Shown here piece after piece: positions 34,415 through 44,143 of a DNA stretch of 64,000 nucleotides. The stretch comes from Parvibaculum sp. (GTDB lineage Bacteria > Pseudomonadota > Alphaproteobacteria > Parvibaculales > Parvibaculaceae): positions 1,063,425 through 1,127,424 of the forward strand of contig JAEPQD010000002.1 in the NCBI GenBank assembly GCA_017642695.1, in the 5' to 3' direction. The notes beneath the pieces are model-generated. The model had not been told where the DNA came from, made no database searches, and saw nothing but the letters and a program-made list of their open reading frames with translations. The position numbers and the translations under genes are program-made. Each line of letters starts with the position of its first letter. Position 1 is the stretch's first letter.

Positions 34415-35737
34415 ATGACGGATGTCTGGTCGAACTGGTCGGGCTGGGTGAAGGCCTGGCCGAAGGCGCTGGCGGCGCCTGCGACCGAGGAAGAGGTGGC
34501 CGGGGTCCTGAAAACCGCCGCCGCACCCGTGCGGGTCGCTGGGCGAGGTCATTCCTTCACACCGCTGGTTGAGAGTGACGGAACGCTCGTGACCATATGG
34601 GGGCTTGCAGGCGTCATCGATCACGACGAGAAGATGCAGACGGCGCGGATCAAGGCGGGCACGACAATCCGGGATCTGGGGCCGGAGCTGTTCGAGCGTG
34701 GCCTTGCGCTGATCAATCAGGGAGATATCGACCGGCAGGCGATTTCTGGCGCGGTCGGTACCGGTACGCATGGCACGGGCGGCGCACTTGGTTCAATTTC
34801 TTCTGCGGTGACGGGCTTTCGTCTCGCGACGGTGGATGGCGATATTCTCAACTGCAATGCGAACGAAAACACGGACGTCTTTGATGCGGGCCGCGTGAGT
34901 TTCGGCAGTCTCGGGGTCATGACCGAGATCACGATGAAGTGCCGCCCGGTCTATGCTCTGGAAGAAGAGGGCGGGCGAATGCCTCTCGATGAGGTTCTTG
35001 CGAAGGCCGAAGAGTTTCGCGACAGCAATCGTCATTTTGAGTTTTTCTGGTTTCCCTTCGCCAACGATGCCCTGGTCAAGTTTCTGCGCGAGACGGATGA
35101 AGAAGCGCGGCCCCGGCGCCGCAAGCCGGACGGAGAAATGTCGGCGGGCGACAAGACGATGCTGCGCGCCTGCGAAGTTTCCCGATACCTGCCGTTCCTG
35201 CGTGGGCCGTTGCAGAAGTTTCTTACTTCGGCGAGCGGGTCGCGTTATGCGGGCGGTGTATCGGAAGACGGAGAGAAGAAGACCAAGGCTCGCTGGTCGC
35301 ATGACGCCTTTCCGAGCGACCGCAACGTGCGCTTCAATGAGATGGAATATGCTGTGCCCGCCGCGAAGGGGCCTGACTGCATCCGCGAGGTTGGCGCCTA
35401 TATGCGCGACTGTGGCGTGAACTTCCTCTTCCCGCTCGAATTTCGCTATGTCGCGGCGGACGATGCCTGGCTGAGTCCCTTCTACCAGCGTGACAGCGTC
35501 ACGATCTCGGTCCACCAGTACCACAAGCAGCCATACAAGGAGCTTTTCGCCGGTGTGGAAGCGATCTTCCGGCGCTACGAGGGGCGGCCACACTGGGGCA
35601 AGTTACATACGCTGGGTGCAGTGGATTTCGAAGCGCTCTATCCAAAGTGGGACGACTTTCAGCAGGTCCGCCGCCGTCTCGACCCGTCGGGTAAACTCCT
35701 CAATGCGCATCTGAAGCGCATTTTTGGCGAGGCCTAG
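34415..35737 (+). CDS. FAD-linked sugar-1,4-lactone/alditol oxidase family protein
   Basis: 440-residue flavoprotein of the D-arabinono-1,4-lactone oxidase (ALO) family. The FAD-binding PCMH domain has VRVAGRGHSFTPL, where the His is the usual covalent FAD site, and ISGAVGTGTHGTGGALGSIS. The C-terminal ALO domain has MEYAVPAAKG, HQYHKQPYKELFA and GRPHWGKLHTL, then DFQQVRRRLDPSGKLLN. It oxidises a sugar lactone or alditol with O2 or a cytochrome; substrate not determinable. The ATG at 34415 has GAGGAGG. The stop shares CTAG with the convergent carrier gene. Confidence 0.88.
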   Translation: MTDVWSNWSGWVKAWPKALAAPATEEEVAGVLKTAAAPVRVAGRGHSFTPLVESDGTLVTIWGLAGVIDHDEKMQTARIKAGTTIRDLGPELFERGLALINQGDIDRQAISGAVGTGTHGTGGALGSISSAVTGFRLATVDGDILNCNANENTDVFDAGRVSFGSLGVMTEITMKCRPVYALEEEGGRMPLDEVLAKAEEFRDSNRHFEFFWFPFANDALVKFLRETDEEARPRRRKPDGEMSAGDKTMLRACEVSRYLPFLRGPLQKFLTSASGSRYAGGVSEDGEKKTKARWSHDAFPSDRNVRFNEMEYAVPAAKGPDCIREVGAYMRDCGVNFLFPLEFRYVAADDAWLSPFYQRDSVTISVHQYHKQPYKELFAGVEAIFRRYEGRPHWGKLHTLGAVDFEALYPKWDDFQQVRRRLDPSGKLLNAHLKRIFGEA

Positions 35738-35958
35738 TCCTCTTCGACGATGGCGACGACCTGACCTTCGGAGACGGCGTCTTCCTCCGTCACAAGAAGT
35801 TCGACGAGTTTGCAGTCCATCGGCGCGCTCACCGGGATTTCCATCTTCATGGATTCGAGGATGAGGATCGGATCGTCTTCCTCGATCCGGTCGCCGGGCT
35901 TCGTTTCGATCTTCCAGACTTTTCCGGTGATCTCGCTCTTCACTTCGACCGTTGCCAT
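35734..35958 (-). CDS. Stand-alone biotinyl/lipoyl carrier domain protein
   Basis: 74 residues, a single biotinyl domain: VEVKSEITGKVWKIETKPGD, then ESMKMEIPVSAP with the biotinylated Lys between two Met, and VSEGQVVAIVEED. It resembles the carrier domain of acyl-CoA carboxylases but no carboxylase gene is in the window, so it must serve an enzyme encoded elsewhere. It sits 21 bp after modC and is probably on the metC-modABC transcript. GGGAGGAAG precedes the ATG. Confidence 0.88.
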   Translation of the reverse strand: MATVEVKSEITGKVWKIETKPGDRIEEDDPILILESMKMEIPVSAPMDCKLVELLVTEEDAVSEGQVVAIVEED

Positions 35959-35979
35959 CTCTTTCTTCCTCCCGTCTTC

Positions 35980-37077
35980 CTACTTGCCGCCCGCAATCGC
36001 CACGGACTTGATCAGCGCCCAGACGGGCATGCCTTTCTTGAGGCCGAGGAGTCGCGCAGCGCGGCCGGTGACAAGCGCATGGATTGCCGCACCGCGATCC
36101 CTCGTTTCGAGTGTGACGCTCACCTGGCCGGCGCTCGCGTCTTCAATCAGGCGGATCGTCCCCTCGATCACGTTCTGAATGCTGAGATTGGACGGTGCAG
36201 CGGTCGCAAGCGCAACGTCTTTCGCGCGGAGACGCAGGCGGACCGGCGTGCCTTCGGGTGAGACGAGCTTCGAGACAACGAGACGGAATCCTTCGCCACC
36301 GACTTCCGTCAGCCCGTCCGCATCGTCGTGGCGCAGGACTTTGGCGTCAAGAATAGTGCCTGTGCTGTCGTCTTCCGCCTCGCCCAGGATCAGGTTCTGC
36401 ACGTCGAGCCTGTTCAGCACTTCGCCGACGCCCCCCTTTGCCGCGATGCGACCGCCGTGAAGCACGATCACTCGATCCGCGAGGCGAACGATCTCGTCGA
36501 TATTGTGGCTGACGAAGAGGACGGGCAGGCGGAGCCGTTCATGCAGCGCTTCAAGGAATGGCATGATCTCTCGCCGTCTGCGAATGTCGAGACTTGCGAG
36601 CGGCTCGTCCATTAGCAGTAGGCGTGGTGCTGAGAGAAGCGCGCGGCCGATGGCGACGCGTTGAGCCTCGCCGCCTGAGAGGCTTGCCGGATGGCGTTCG
36701 AGCAGGGGAGCGATGCCCAGAAGCTCGATCACTTCTGCACGCGACGCCGGTGCGCCGGGTCCGCGCCGCTTCGCGCCGTAATCGAGATTGGCGGCGACGG
36801 TCATGTGCGGAAAGAGCCGCGCCTCCTGAAAGACGTAGCCGATGTTCCGTTTTTCAGGCGGCAGCGAGATGCCATCCGCCGTATCGATGAAAACTTCGTC
36901 ACCAAGCGCGATCCGCGCCTTGTCGGGCCGATTGAGTCCGGCAATTGCCTGCAGCGCCATAGTCTTGCCCGCGCCCGAAGGCCCGATGATGCCGGTAACG
37001 CCGGGCGGTGCTTCGAAGGATACGTCCAGCGAGAAGCCGCCCGCGCGCCGCTCGATGCTGGCGGTGAGCGCGATCAT
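35980..37077 (-). CDS. modC: Molybdate ABC transporter ATP-binding protein
   Basis: 365-residue ATPase of the ModC type. Walker A is GIIGPSGAGKTMALQ, the signature ASLSGGEAQRVAIGRALL, Walker B RLLLMDEPLASLD and the H-loop FVSHNIDE. The last about 130 residues include a TOBE/Mop domain (LSIQNVIEGTIRL, VTGRAARLLGLKKG) that binds molybdate in ModC. It overlaps modB by 4 bp. Molybdate taken up here can feed the cox hydroxylase cofactor. Confidence 0.95.
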   Translation of the reverse strand: MIALTASIERRAGGFSLDVSFEAPPGVTGIIGPSGAGKTMALQAIAGLNRPDKARIALGDEVFIDTADGISLPPEKRNIGYVFQEARLFPHMTVAANLDYGAKRRGPGAPASRAEVIELLGIAPLLERHPASLSGGEAQRVAIGRALLSAPRLLLMDEPLASLDIRRRREIMPFLEALHERLRLPVLFVSHNIDEIVRLADRVIVLHGGRIAAKGGVGEVLNRLDVQNLILGEAEDDSTGTILDAKVLRHDDADGLTEVGGEGFRLVVSKLVSPEGTPVRLRLRAKDVALATAAPSNLSIQNVIEGTIRLIEDASAGQVSVTLETRDRGAAIHALVTGRAARLLGLKKGMPVWALIKSVAIAGGK

Positions 37078-37793
37078 GCGGGTGCCTCCGCCTGACGGCC
37101 TTGAATCCGGCGCCGCATGCGGGCGGCGAAAATTTCGGAGGCAGCAAGTGCACCGATGGCGAGCAGAATCGAGAGGATGAGGAGACGCAAGGCGCGAATC
37201 TCTCCGTCCGGCGATTGCAGGGCGCTATAGAGGGCGATGGGCAGCGTCTGCGTTTCGCCTGGAATATTGGCGACGAAGGTGATGGTTGCGCCGAACTCGC
37301 CGAGTCCGCGGGCGAAGGCGAGCAGCATTCCGGTCACGAGGCCCGGCAGGATGAGCGGCAGGGTGACACTGATGAAAGTATCGAGCCTCCCCGCTCCGAG
37401 CGTCCGCGCCGCCTGTTCGAGCCGTGTATCGACCGCGTCGAAGGAAAGCCGGAGCGCGCGAACGAGAAGTGGAAAACCCATGATGGCAGCGGCAAGCGCC
37501 GCGCCCTTCCAGTTGAAGGCGAGGGTGAAGCCGAAGGTCTCGTTAAGCCACCCACCGACGAGGCCCCGGTTACCGAAGGCAAGGAGAAGGAGATAGCCCG
37601 TGACGACCGGTGGCATGACGAGTGGCAGGTGAACGGCGAGATCGAGCGCGAACTTGCCGGGGAAATTCCGCCGCGACAGTGCCCATGCGATGAGGAGACC
37701 CGGCGGCAGACTAATGACGGCGCCCACGAGCCCCGTCTTGAGCGAGAGCCAGAGCGCTTCGGCTTCGGCGGGTGAGAGGGTGAGGTCCGGCAT
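37074..37793 (-). CDS. modB: Molybdate ABC transporter permease
   Basis: 239-residue permease with about five membrane helices. It contains the ModB pattern VVTGYLLLLAFGNRGLVG, the EAA loop region EQAARTLGAGRLDTFISVTLP and GLGEFGATITFVANIPGETQT, characteristic of molybdate permeases. It follows modA after 6 bp and overlaps modC by ATGA. Confidence 0.96.
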   Translation of the reverse strand: MPDLTLSPAEAEALWLSLKTGLVGAVISLPPGLLIAWALSRRNFPGKFALDLAVHLPLVMPPVVTGYLLLLAFGNRGLVGGWLNETFGFTLAFNWKGAALAAAIMGFPLLVRALRLSFDAVDTRLEQAARTLGAGRLDTFISVTLPLILPGLVTGMLLAFARGLGEFGATITFVANIPGETQTLPIALYSALQSPDGEIRALRLLILSILLAIGALAASEIFAARMRRRIQGRQAEAPA

Positions 37794-37799
37794 CGGCCT

Positions 37800-38582
37800 T
37801 CAGTTGACGGGAGTGTCGAGCGGCGTAAAGCCAAAACGGGCGAATATCTTCGATGCCTTGCTGCCGGACATGAAGGCGAGGAACTCGCGCGCGGTATCGT
37901 TCTCCTGTGCCTCGATGAGGGCGATCGGATAGCGCACGGGTTCGTGCGATCCCTCGGACAGCGCGTCCACGATGATGACGTCGGAGGATATCTGCGCATC
38001 GGTGCGGTAGACGATCCCGGCTCGCGCCTCGCCGCGCGCGACCCAGGCGAGGGCGGTCCGCACATCGTCGCCCGCGATCACATGCGGTGCGACGCCGTCC
38101 CAAAGGCCGAGATGGATGAGGGCTTCCTTCGCATAGATACCGGCGGGCACGCCATCGGGATTGCCGAGCGCGAGCCTGCCGCCGCCCAGCGCATCGGTGA
38201 GGTTGCCGCCGTCTGCAAAACGGTAATCGAGCGGTTCGTCCTTCGGGGCGACCAGCACGAGGTCGTTGCCGAGAATATCCTTGCGTGTCTCGGGTGCGAG
38301 GAGGCCCTGTTCCTCGATGCGGTCCATCCAGTCGAGATTGGCGGAAAGGAAAAGGGTAGCAGGTGCGCCTGCCTCGATCTGCTTTGCGAGCGTCGATGAA
38401 CTCGCGAAGACGGTCGTCACCTCGCAATACGTTTCCGCGGTGAAAGCGCGGGCGACTTCCGTCAGCGCGTCCGTCGTGCTGGCTGCGGCATAGACCGATA
38501 CGGGATCGCAGGCGAGGGCAGGGCCAGTGGCGAGGCTGAAAAGCGCCACGAGCGGCAGCAGGAGGGGACGCATGTTCTTCAT
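37800..38582 (-). CDS. modA: Molybdate-binding periplasmic protein
   Basis: 260-residue binding protein with a signal peptide (LLLPLVALFSLATGPALA, cleavage before CDPVS; the Cys could alternatively be a lipid site, but the preceding box is not typical). VYAAASTTDALTEVARAF carries the first oxyanion-binding Ser residues; SSTLAKQIEAGAPATLFLSA and AGIVYRTDA are family motifs. The start is directly adjacent to the metC stop. Confidence 0.94.
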   Translation of the reverse strand: MKNMRPLLLPLVALFSLATGPALACDPVSVYAAASTTDALTEVARAFTAETYCEVTTVFASSSTLAKQIEAGAPATLFLSANLDWMDRIEEQGLLAPETRKDILGNDLVLVAPKDEPLDYRFADGGNLTDALGGGRLALGNPDGVPAGIYAKEALIHLGLWDGVAPHVIAGDDVRTALAWVARGEARAGIVYRTDAQISSDVIIVDALSEGSHEPVRYPIALIEAQENDTAREFLAFMSGSKASKIFARFGFTPLDTPVN

Positions 38583-39749
38583 CTAGCCCTCCGCCTTCCC
38601 CATCCGCTCGAAACCCGCTTCGAGGTCGGCAATCAGATCGTCCACATCTTCGAGGCCCGCATGCAGGCGAAGGATCTGTCCCTCCGCCGTCCATTCGGTC
38701 GCGGTTCGCATCTTCTTCGGATATTGCGGAATGATGAGGCTTTCGAAGCCGCCCCACGAATAGCCCATGCCGAAGAGTTCGAGATCATCGAGGAAGGCGG
38801 CGAGCGCCTTTTCCGTGCAGGGCCTCAACTCGATCGAGAAGAGGCCGCTCGCACCAGTGAAGTCGCGTTTCCAGATTGCATGGTCGGGATGATCGGGCAG
38901 GGCAGGATGGATCACCTGCGCAACTTCCGGCCGCTTGCCGAGCCATCGCGCGAGCGCGAGACCCGTTTCCATGTGCCGTTCGAGTCTCACCGAAAGCGTC
39001 CGCAACCCACGTAATACCAGGTAGATATCGTCCGGCCCGGCGCATTGGCCGAGGGCACCGTGATCGGCAAGCGTCTCCTTCCATGCGGCTTCCGTCGAGG
39101 TGATGGCTCCCATCATCACGTCGGAATGGCCGCAGAGATATTTCGTGACCGCCTGTATCGACAGGTCGGCGCCGTGTTCGAAGGGCTTGAAGTAGAGCGG
39201 CGAAGCCCAGGTGTTGTCGACCATTACGATGGCGCCTGCGCGGTGCGCCGCCTCGGAGATCGCGGGCAGATCCTGCACCTCGAAAGTGACGGAGCCGGGG
39301 GATTCCGTGAAGACCACCGCCGTTTCCGGCCGCAGGAGCTTTTCGATGCCAGCGCCGATGCACGGATCGTAATATTCGACATCAACGCCATAGCGCTTGA
39401 GCACGTTGTCGCAAAAGTTGCGAGAGGGCTGGTAAGCGCTGTCGGTAATGAGCAGGTGGTCGCCCGCCTTCAAATGCGCGAGCAGCGCCGTGGTGACGGC
39501 GGAAAGGCCAGATGAGGTTAGCACCGTCCGGTACCCACCTTCGAGTTCGGCGATGGCGTCCTGCAGCGCGAATGTCGTGGGCGTCCCCCGGCGGCCATAG
39601 GTCACGGGCTGGGCGCGGGTCTTGACGGCCTCCAGCGTCGGATAAAGCACAGTCGAGGCATGATAAACTGGCGGATTGACGATGCCGAAATTCGCTTCCG
39701 GATCGCGCCCGGCGGTGACGATCAGCGTATCCTGCTTCTTCTTGTTCAT
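38583..39749 (-). CDS. metC: Cystathionine beta-lyase
   Basis: 388-residue PLP enzyme of the Cys/Met-metabolism family, cleaving cystathionine to homocysteine, pyruvate and ammonia. N-terminal NPPVYHASTVLYPTLEAV, the PLP-lysine motif SIQAVTKYLCGHSDVMMGA and the C-terminal SWGGFESLIIP, which is typical of MetC rather than MetB or MetZ. The ATG at 39749 has GGAAGACGG upstream. It abuts modA (TAG immediately followed by ATG), so it is probably co-transcribed with modABC. Confidence 0.92.
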   Translation of the reverse strand: MNKKKQDTLIVTAGRDPEANFGIVNPPVYHASTVLYPTLEAVKTRAQPVTYGRRGTPTTFALQDAIAELEGGYRTVLTSSGLSAVTTALLAHLKAGDHLLITDSAYQPSRNFCDNVLKRYGVDVEYYDPCIGAGIEKLLRPETAVVFTESPGSVTFEVQDLPAISEAAHRAGAIVMVDNTWASPLYFKPFEHGADLSIQAVTKYLCGHSDVMMGAITSTEAAWKETLADHGALGQCAGPDDIYLVLRGLRTLSVRLERHMETGLALARWLGKRPEVAQVIHPALPDHPDHAIWKRDFTGASGLFSIELRPCTEKALAAFLDDLELFGMGYSWGGFESLIIPQYPKKMRTATEWTAEGQILRLHAGLEDVDDLIADLEAGFERMGKAEG

Positions 39750-39935
39750 CCGTCTTCCGGCCTGTCGAGACGTGGCGATGGCATGTCTCCGCGCATTTAA
39801 GGGTAAAACCCCCGGCAAAGTAAAATCGGCGCGATTGTATGCCTGCAAAAGGCCCCAAGGGTTTGCGTGACCGGTTATGGGGGGTAGTCTCAGCGAATCG
39901 AGACCATCCCGCCTTCTTCCTTCAAAGGGACCCCA

Positions 39936-41039
39936 ATGAAGAATCCCCTGGTCGCCCTTCTGGTGGGCATCCTGATCGGTGTCGGCGGCCTCTATTTCTT
40001 CCTGCCCTACGATCCGCTGTCGCTCGGTAGCGGCCAGGTTGATACGTCATCCCCCGCCGCCGGTGATGGGCAGGAGCGGGCGTCGGCGGGCGACACGCTC
40101 CGCCGTGTCAAGCAGCGCGGTTTTCTCCAGTGTGGCGTCAGTCAGGGCCTGCCTGGCTTCTCGAACCCGGACGAGCGCGGCAACTGGTCCGGCATCGACG
40201 TCGATTTCTGCCGTGCGATCGCGGCCGCCATTTTCGGGGATGGAAGCAAGGTGCGTTTCCGTCCGTTGTCGGCGAAGGATCGTTTCACTGCGCTTCAGTC
40301 CGGCGAGATCGATATTCTTTCGCGCAACACCACATGGACCATGTCGCGAGATACTCAGCTCGGCTTCGACTTCGTGGGTGTGACCTATTACGACGGCCAG
40401 TCCTTCATGGTACGCAAGGCGGCGGGCATCACCTCCACGAAAGATCTGGCGGGTGGAACAATCTGCACGGAGACCGGCACAACGACCGAACTCAATCTCG
40501 CCGACTATTTCCGCAGCCGTGGTCTTTCCTACAAGGTTCTTTCCTTCGAGAAAAACGACGAGGCCATTGTTGCCTATGATCGCGGGCGCTGCGATGCCTA
40601 TACGACGGATGCCTCCGGCCTCTATGCGCAGCGCCTGAAGTTGACGGACCCGGACGCCAACATGGTCCTTTCCGACATCATTTCGAAGGAGCCGCTTGGC
40701 CCTGCCGTACGGCAGGGCGATCCGCAATGGGAGGATATTGCGCGCTGGACGCTCAACGCCCTTCTCAATGCCGAAGAACTCGGCGTTACTTCTGAAAATG
40801 TCGACGAGATGCTTGTGAGCGACAATCCGCGGATACGGCGCCTGCTGGGCAGGGAGGGCGCTTATGGCGAGGCGGTCGGTCTCGGGCCGGATTGGGCGGT
40901 TCACGCGATCCGCGCGGTCGGAAACTACGGGGAGATGTTCGAGCGCAATGTCGGCACGGAAACGCCGCTCGGCATCAAGCGCGGCCTGAACGCGCTCTGG
41001 AACGAAGGCGGCGTGCAGTATGCGCCGCCGGTACGGTAG
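39936..41039 (+). CDS. aapJ: General L-amino acid ABC transporter, periplasmic binding protein
   Basis: 367-residue solute-binding protein of the AapJ type. After an N-terminal hydrophobic export segment (VALLVGILIGVGGLYFFLP) come LRRVKQRGFLQCGVSQGLPG, GIDVDFCRAIAAAIFGD and DILSRNTTWTMSRDTQLGFDF, all typical of AapJ/BztA. AAGGGA precedes the ATG. First gene of a four-gene operon with permeases and ATPase in the standard order J-Q-M-P. Imports a broad range of L-amino acids in relatives. Confidence 0.95.
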   Translation: MKNPLVALLVGILIGVGGLYFFLPYDPLSLGSGQVDTSSPAAGDGQERASAGDTLRRVKQRGFLQCGVSQGLPGFSNPDERGNWSGIDVDFCRAIAAAIFGDGSKVRFRPLSAKDRFTALQSGEIDILSRNTTWTMSRDTQLGFDFVGVTYYDGQSFMVRKAAGITSTKDLAGGTICTETGTTTELNLADYFRSRGLSYKVLSFEKNDEAIVAYDRGRCDAYTTDASGLYAQRLKLTDPDANMVLSDIISKEPLGPAVRQGDPQWEDIARWTLNALLNAEELGVTSENVDEMLVSDNPRIRRLLGREGAYGEAVGLGPDWAVHAIRAVGNYGEMFERNVGTETPLGIKRGLNALWNEGGVQYAPPVR

Positions 41040-41043
41040 GCAC

Positions 41044-42231
41044 ATGAGCATGGGGCAGGGGCAGAAGCGACCCAGAGCAGCGTTTGGCTGGTATAATCCG
41101 CGCGTCCGGTCGGTCTTCTATCAAAGCGTGGTTCTTGTTTCCGTCCTCGGCATCGTCTGGTTCTTCGCCGCGACCGCGCAACACAATCTCGAACGTCTCA
41201 ATATCTCTTCAGGTCTCGGCTTTCTCGATACGACGGCCGGTTTCGGCATCATTCAGACGCTGATCCCCTATAGCGAACAGTCTAGCTACGGACGTGCCTT
41301 TCTCGTCGGTCTCCTCAACACGCTCGTCGTTGCCGTTATCGGTATTGTGCTTGCGACGCTTCTCGGTTTCTTCGTCGGTATCGCGCGATTGTCACGCAAC
41401 TGGCTGATTGCCAAACTCGCCGCCGCTTATGTCGAGATCATGCGGAATATTCCGCTGCTGTTGCATCTCTTCTTCTGGTACTTCGCCGTGCTGCGGCCGC
41501 TGCCCGGACCGGAAAACAGCCTGACGCCTTTCGATGGCGTTTATCTCAACAACCGTGGGCTTATCCTCCCGGCGCCTGTCTTCGACGGTAGCGCGGTTTA
41601 CTTCTTCGCGAGCATCGTTCTGGCACTTGTCGGTAGTGCGTTCCTGATCCGCTGGTCAAAGCGGAGACAGATTGCAACCGGGCAGTTATTCCCGGCCTGG
41701 CGTACGGCCATCGGGCTCGCCGTTGCTCTTCCCGCCCTTGTCTGGCTTGTGGCAGGGCGGCCATTCGAGCTCGAATTCGCGGTGCGGGATGCCTTCGACT
41801 ACACGGGCGGCATGCGGCTCCTGCCGGAGTTTGTTGCGCTGGTGCTTGGCCTCACGCTCTACACGGCAGCCTTCATCGGTGAGATCGTTCGTGCGGGCAT
41901 CCAGTCTGTCAGCAAGGGCCAACGCGAGGCGGCCGCCGCGCTCGGCCTCAAGGACAGCACGACGCTCCGTCTCGTCGTCATTCCGCAGGCGCTCAGGCTC
42001 ATCATCCCGCCGCTCACGAGCCAGATTCTGAACCTCACCAAGAATTCCTCGCTCGCGGTTGCCATCGCCTATCCGGATCTCGTCGCGGTTTTCGCAGGTA
42101 CGGTTCTCAATCAGACCGGGCAGGCAATCGAGGTCATTGCGCTCACCATGGCGGTCTATCTGACGCTCAGCCTTCTGACCTCGCTCGCGATGAACTGGTA
42201 CAACGCGCGCATCGCGCTGAAGGAGCGGTAA
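41044..42231 (+). CDS. aapQ: General L-amino acid ABC transporter permease 1
   Basis: 395-residue permease. N-terminal WYNPRVRSVFYQSVVLVSVL, then a NTLVVAVIGIVLATLLGF block and the EAA loop (KGQREAAAALGLKDSTTLRL) near the C-terminus, all characteristic of AapQ/BztB. The ATG at 41044 is 4 bp after the aapJ stop; a longer ORF from 41020 would overlap aapJ. Confidence 0.95.
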   Translation: MSMGQGQKRPRAAFGWYNPRVRSVFYQSVVLVSVLGIVWFFAATAQHNLERLNISSGLGFLDTTAGFGIIQTLIPYSEQSSYGRAFLVGLLNTLVVAVIGIVLATLLGFFVGIARLSRNWLIAKLAAAYVEIMRNIPLLLHLFFWYFAVLRPLPGPENSLTPFDGVYLNNRGLILPAPVFDGSAVYFFASIVLALVGSAFLIRWSKRRQIATGQLFPAWRTAIGLAVALPALVWLVAGRPFELEFAVRDAFDYTGGMRLLPEFVALVLGLTLYTAAFIGEIVRAGIQSVSKGQREAAAALGLKDSTTLRLVVIPQALRLIIPPLTSQILNLTKNSSLAVAIAYPDLVAVFAGTVLNQTGQAIEVIALTMAVYLTLSLLTSLAMNWYNARIALKER

Positions 42232-42234
42232 GTC

Positions 42235-43347
42235 ATGGCAATGGAGGATGTGACAGGCCGCCCACCGCCCAAGAACGCCATGCCGATATCACCCATCGGC
42301 TGGGCGCGGCGCAATCTCTTCTCGAGCGTCGGCAACACGATCCTGACGTTGCTGTCGCTCTATCTGCTCTGGCTGCTTGTTCCGCCGTTCGTCGACTTCA
42401 CTATCTTCAGTGCGGTCTGGACAGGAACGACGCGCGAGGCCTGTCTCGTACCCGATGCGGGAGCGTGCTGGCCGTTCGTCTGGGCGAACATCGACCAGTT
42501 CATCTATGGACGATACCCGCCGTCGGAAATCTGGCGGGTAAATCTTACCTTTGCGCTCGGCGCGGCGGTCATCATTCCGATGCTTATTCCCGGTCTCCCG
42601 GCGCGCAAACTGAATCTCGTCTTCCTGCTGGTCGTCTACCCGCTGGTTGCGCTGGTGCTGCTCGCCGGTGACAGGCCGGGCCTGCCGCCGGTTCCTACCA
42701 GCGAGTGGGGCGGCCTTCTTGTCACGCTCGTCGTTGCGATCACCGGCATCGTCGCGTCGCTTCCGCTTGGAGTGCTGCTTGCACTCGGGCGCCGATCCGA
42801 CATGCCTGCGATCCGTATGCTCTCGATCATCTTCATCGAATTCTGGCGCGGTGTACCGCTCGTTACCGTACTCTTCATGGCGAGCGTGATGCTGCCACTC
42901 TTCCTGCCAGAAGGCTTCAGCCCCGACAATCTCCTGCGCTGTCTCGTCGGTGTTGCGCTCTTCTCCTCGGCCTATATGGCGGAGGTCGTGCGCGGCGGGT
43001 TGCAGGCAATTCCCGCCGGCCAGTACGAAGCGGCCCGTGCTGTCGGGCTCACCTACTGGCAGGCGATGATGCAGGTGGTGCTACCCCAGGCGCTGCGTCA
43101 CGTCATTCCCGGCATCGTCAACACCTTCATCGGCCTCTTCAAGGACACGACGCTTGTGTTGATCGTCGGGCTTTTCGACCTGCTCGGACAGGTCCGTGCG
43201 CAGCTCAGCGATCCGAACTGGACCGTGCCGCAGGGCGCGCTAACCGGCTACATTTTCGCTGCGCTGGTCTTCTGGGCTTTCTGTTTTGGTATGTCGCAAT
43301 ATTCGAACTTCATGGAGCGCCGGCTCGATACGTCGCGCGAGCGGTAG
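42235..43347 (+). CDS. aapM: General L-amino acid ABC transporter permease 2
   Basis: 370-residue permease with [20 protein letters not shown] at the N-terminus, the inserted cysteine-bearing soluble loop ([20 protein letters not shown]) typical of AapM/BztC, and the EAA loop [19 protein letters not shown]. It follows aapQ after 3 bp. With AapQ it forms the membrane channel. Confidence 0.95.
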   Translation: MAMEDVTGRPPPKNAMPISPIGWARRNLFSSVGNTILTLLSLYLLWLLVPPFVDFTIFSAVWTGTTREACLVPDAGACWPFVWANIDQFIYGRYPPSEIWRVNLTFALGAAVIIPMLIPGLPARKLNLVFLLVVYPLVALVLLAGDRPGLPPVPTSEWGGLLVTLVVAITGIVASLPLGVLLALGRRSDMPAIRMLSIIFIEFWRGVPLVTVLFMASVMLPLFLPEGFSPDNLLRCLVGVALFSSAYMAEVVRGGLQAIPAGQYEAARAVGLTYWQAMMQVVLPQALRHVIPGIVNTFIGLFKDTTLVLIVGLFDLLGQVRAQLSDPNWTVPQGALTGYIFAALVFWAFCFGMSQYSNFMERRLDTSRER

Positions 43348-43357
43348 GAGAACACCG

Positions 43358-44140
43358 ATGTCCAATGGCAGCGAAGCCCCGGCGAAACGTCTCAAGGTCT
43401 CCGACAAGGTGATGATTGAGATGAAGGGCGTGAACAAGTGGTTCGGCGACTTTCATGTGCTGAAGGATATCGACCTGACGGTGAACGAAGGTGAGCGCAT
43501 CGTCATTGCGGGTCCTTCAGGTTCAGGAAAGTCGACGCTCATCCGCTGCATCAATCACCTGGAACCTCACGACGAGGGCGGCATCGTCATCGACGGCGTC
43601 GAGCTGACGGATGACCTGAAGCGCATCGACGAGGTACGCCGCGAAGTCGGCATGGTGTTCCAGCAATTCAACCTGTTTCCGCACATGACGGTCCTGGAGA
43701 ACTGTACGCTGGCGCCGCTCTGGGTACGCAAGATGCCGGAAGCGGAAGCGCGCGAGCTTGCGATGAAGTATCTGGAACGCGTGCAAATTCCCGAGCAGGC
43801 GAACAAGTATCCGGGCCAGCTTTCGGGCGGCCAGCAACAGCGCGTCGCTATCGCCCGCGCGCTCTGCATGAACCCGAAGATAATGCTCTTCGATGAACCG
43901 ACCTCGGCGCTTGATCCTGAAATGATCAAGGAGGTCCTCGACGTCATGGTCGAACTCGCGGAGGAGGGGATGACCATGCTCTGCGTGACACATGAGATGG
44001 GGTTTGCCCGCGAGGTCGCGAACCGCGTCGTCTTCATGGATGAGGGCGAGATTATCGAGGAGGCGCCGCCGGAAGACTTCTTCAACGCGCCGAAGAACGA
44101 GCGCACGAAGGAATTCCTCGCGCAGATCCTCGCGCATTGA
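43358..44140 (+). CDS. aapP: General L-amino acid ABC transporter ATP-binding protein
   Basis: 260-residue ATPase: Walker [17 protein letters not shown]-loop [16 protein letters not shown], signature [16 protein letters not shown], Walker [15 protein letters not shown] and H-loop VTHEMGFA. The ATG at 43358 has TAGGAGAA; the longer ORF from 43286 lies within aapM. The stop is 3 bp from that of the convergent GNAT gene, so no intrinsic terminator fits between them. Confidence 0.96.
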   Translation: MSNGSEAPAKRLKVSDKVMIEMKGVNKWFGDFHVLKDIDLTVNEGERIVIAGPSGSGKSTLIRCINHLEPHDEGGIVIDGVELTDDLKRIDEVRREVGMVFQQFNLFPHMTVLENCTLAPLWVRKMPEAEARELAMKYLERVQIPEQANKYPGQLSGGQQQRVAIARALCMNPKIMLFDEPTSALDPEMIKEVLDVMVELAEEGMTMLCVTHEMGFAREVANRVVFMDEGEIIEEAPPEDFFNAPKNERTKEFLAQILAH

Positions 44141-44143
44141 CGT

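Noticed and set aside
39750-39935. Riboswitch (for example SAM-responsive) upstream of metC
   Set aside because: The leader is short and shows no recognisable SAM-I or SAM-II core; only weak inverted repeats are present.
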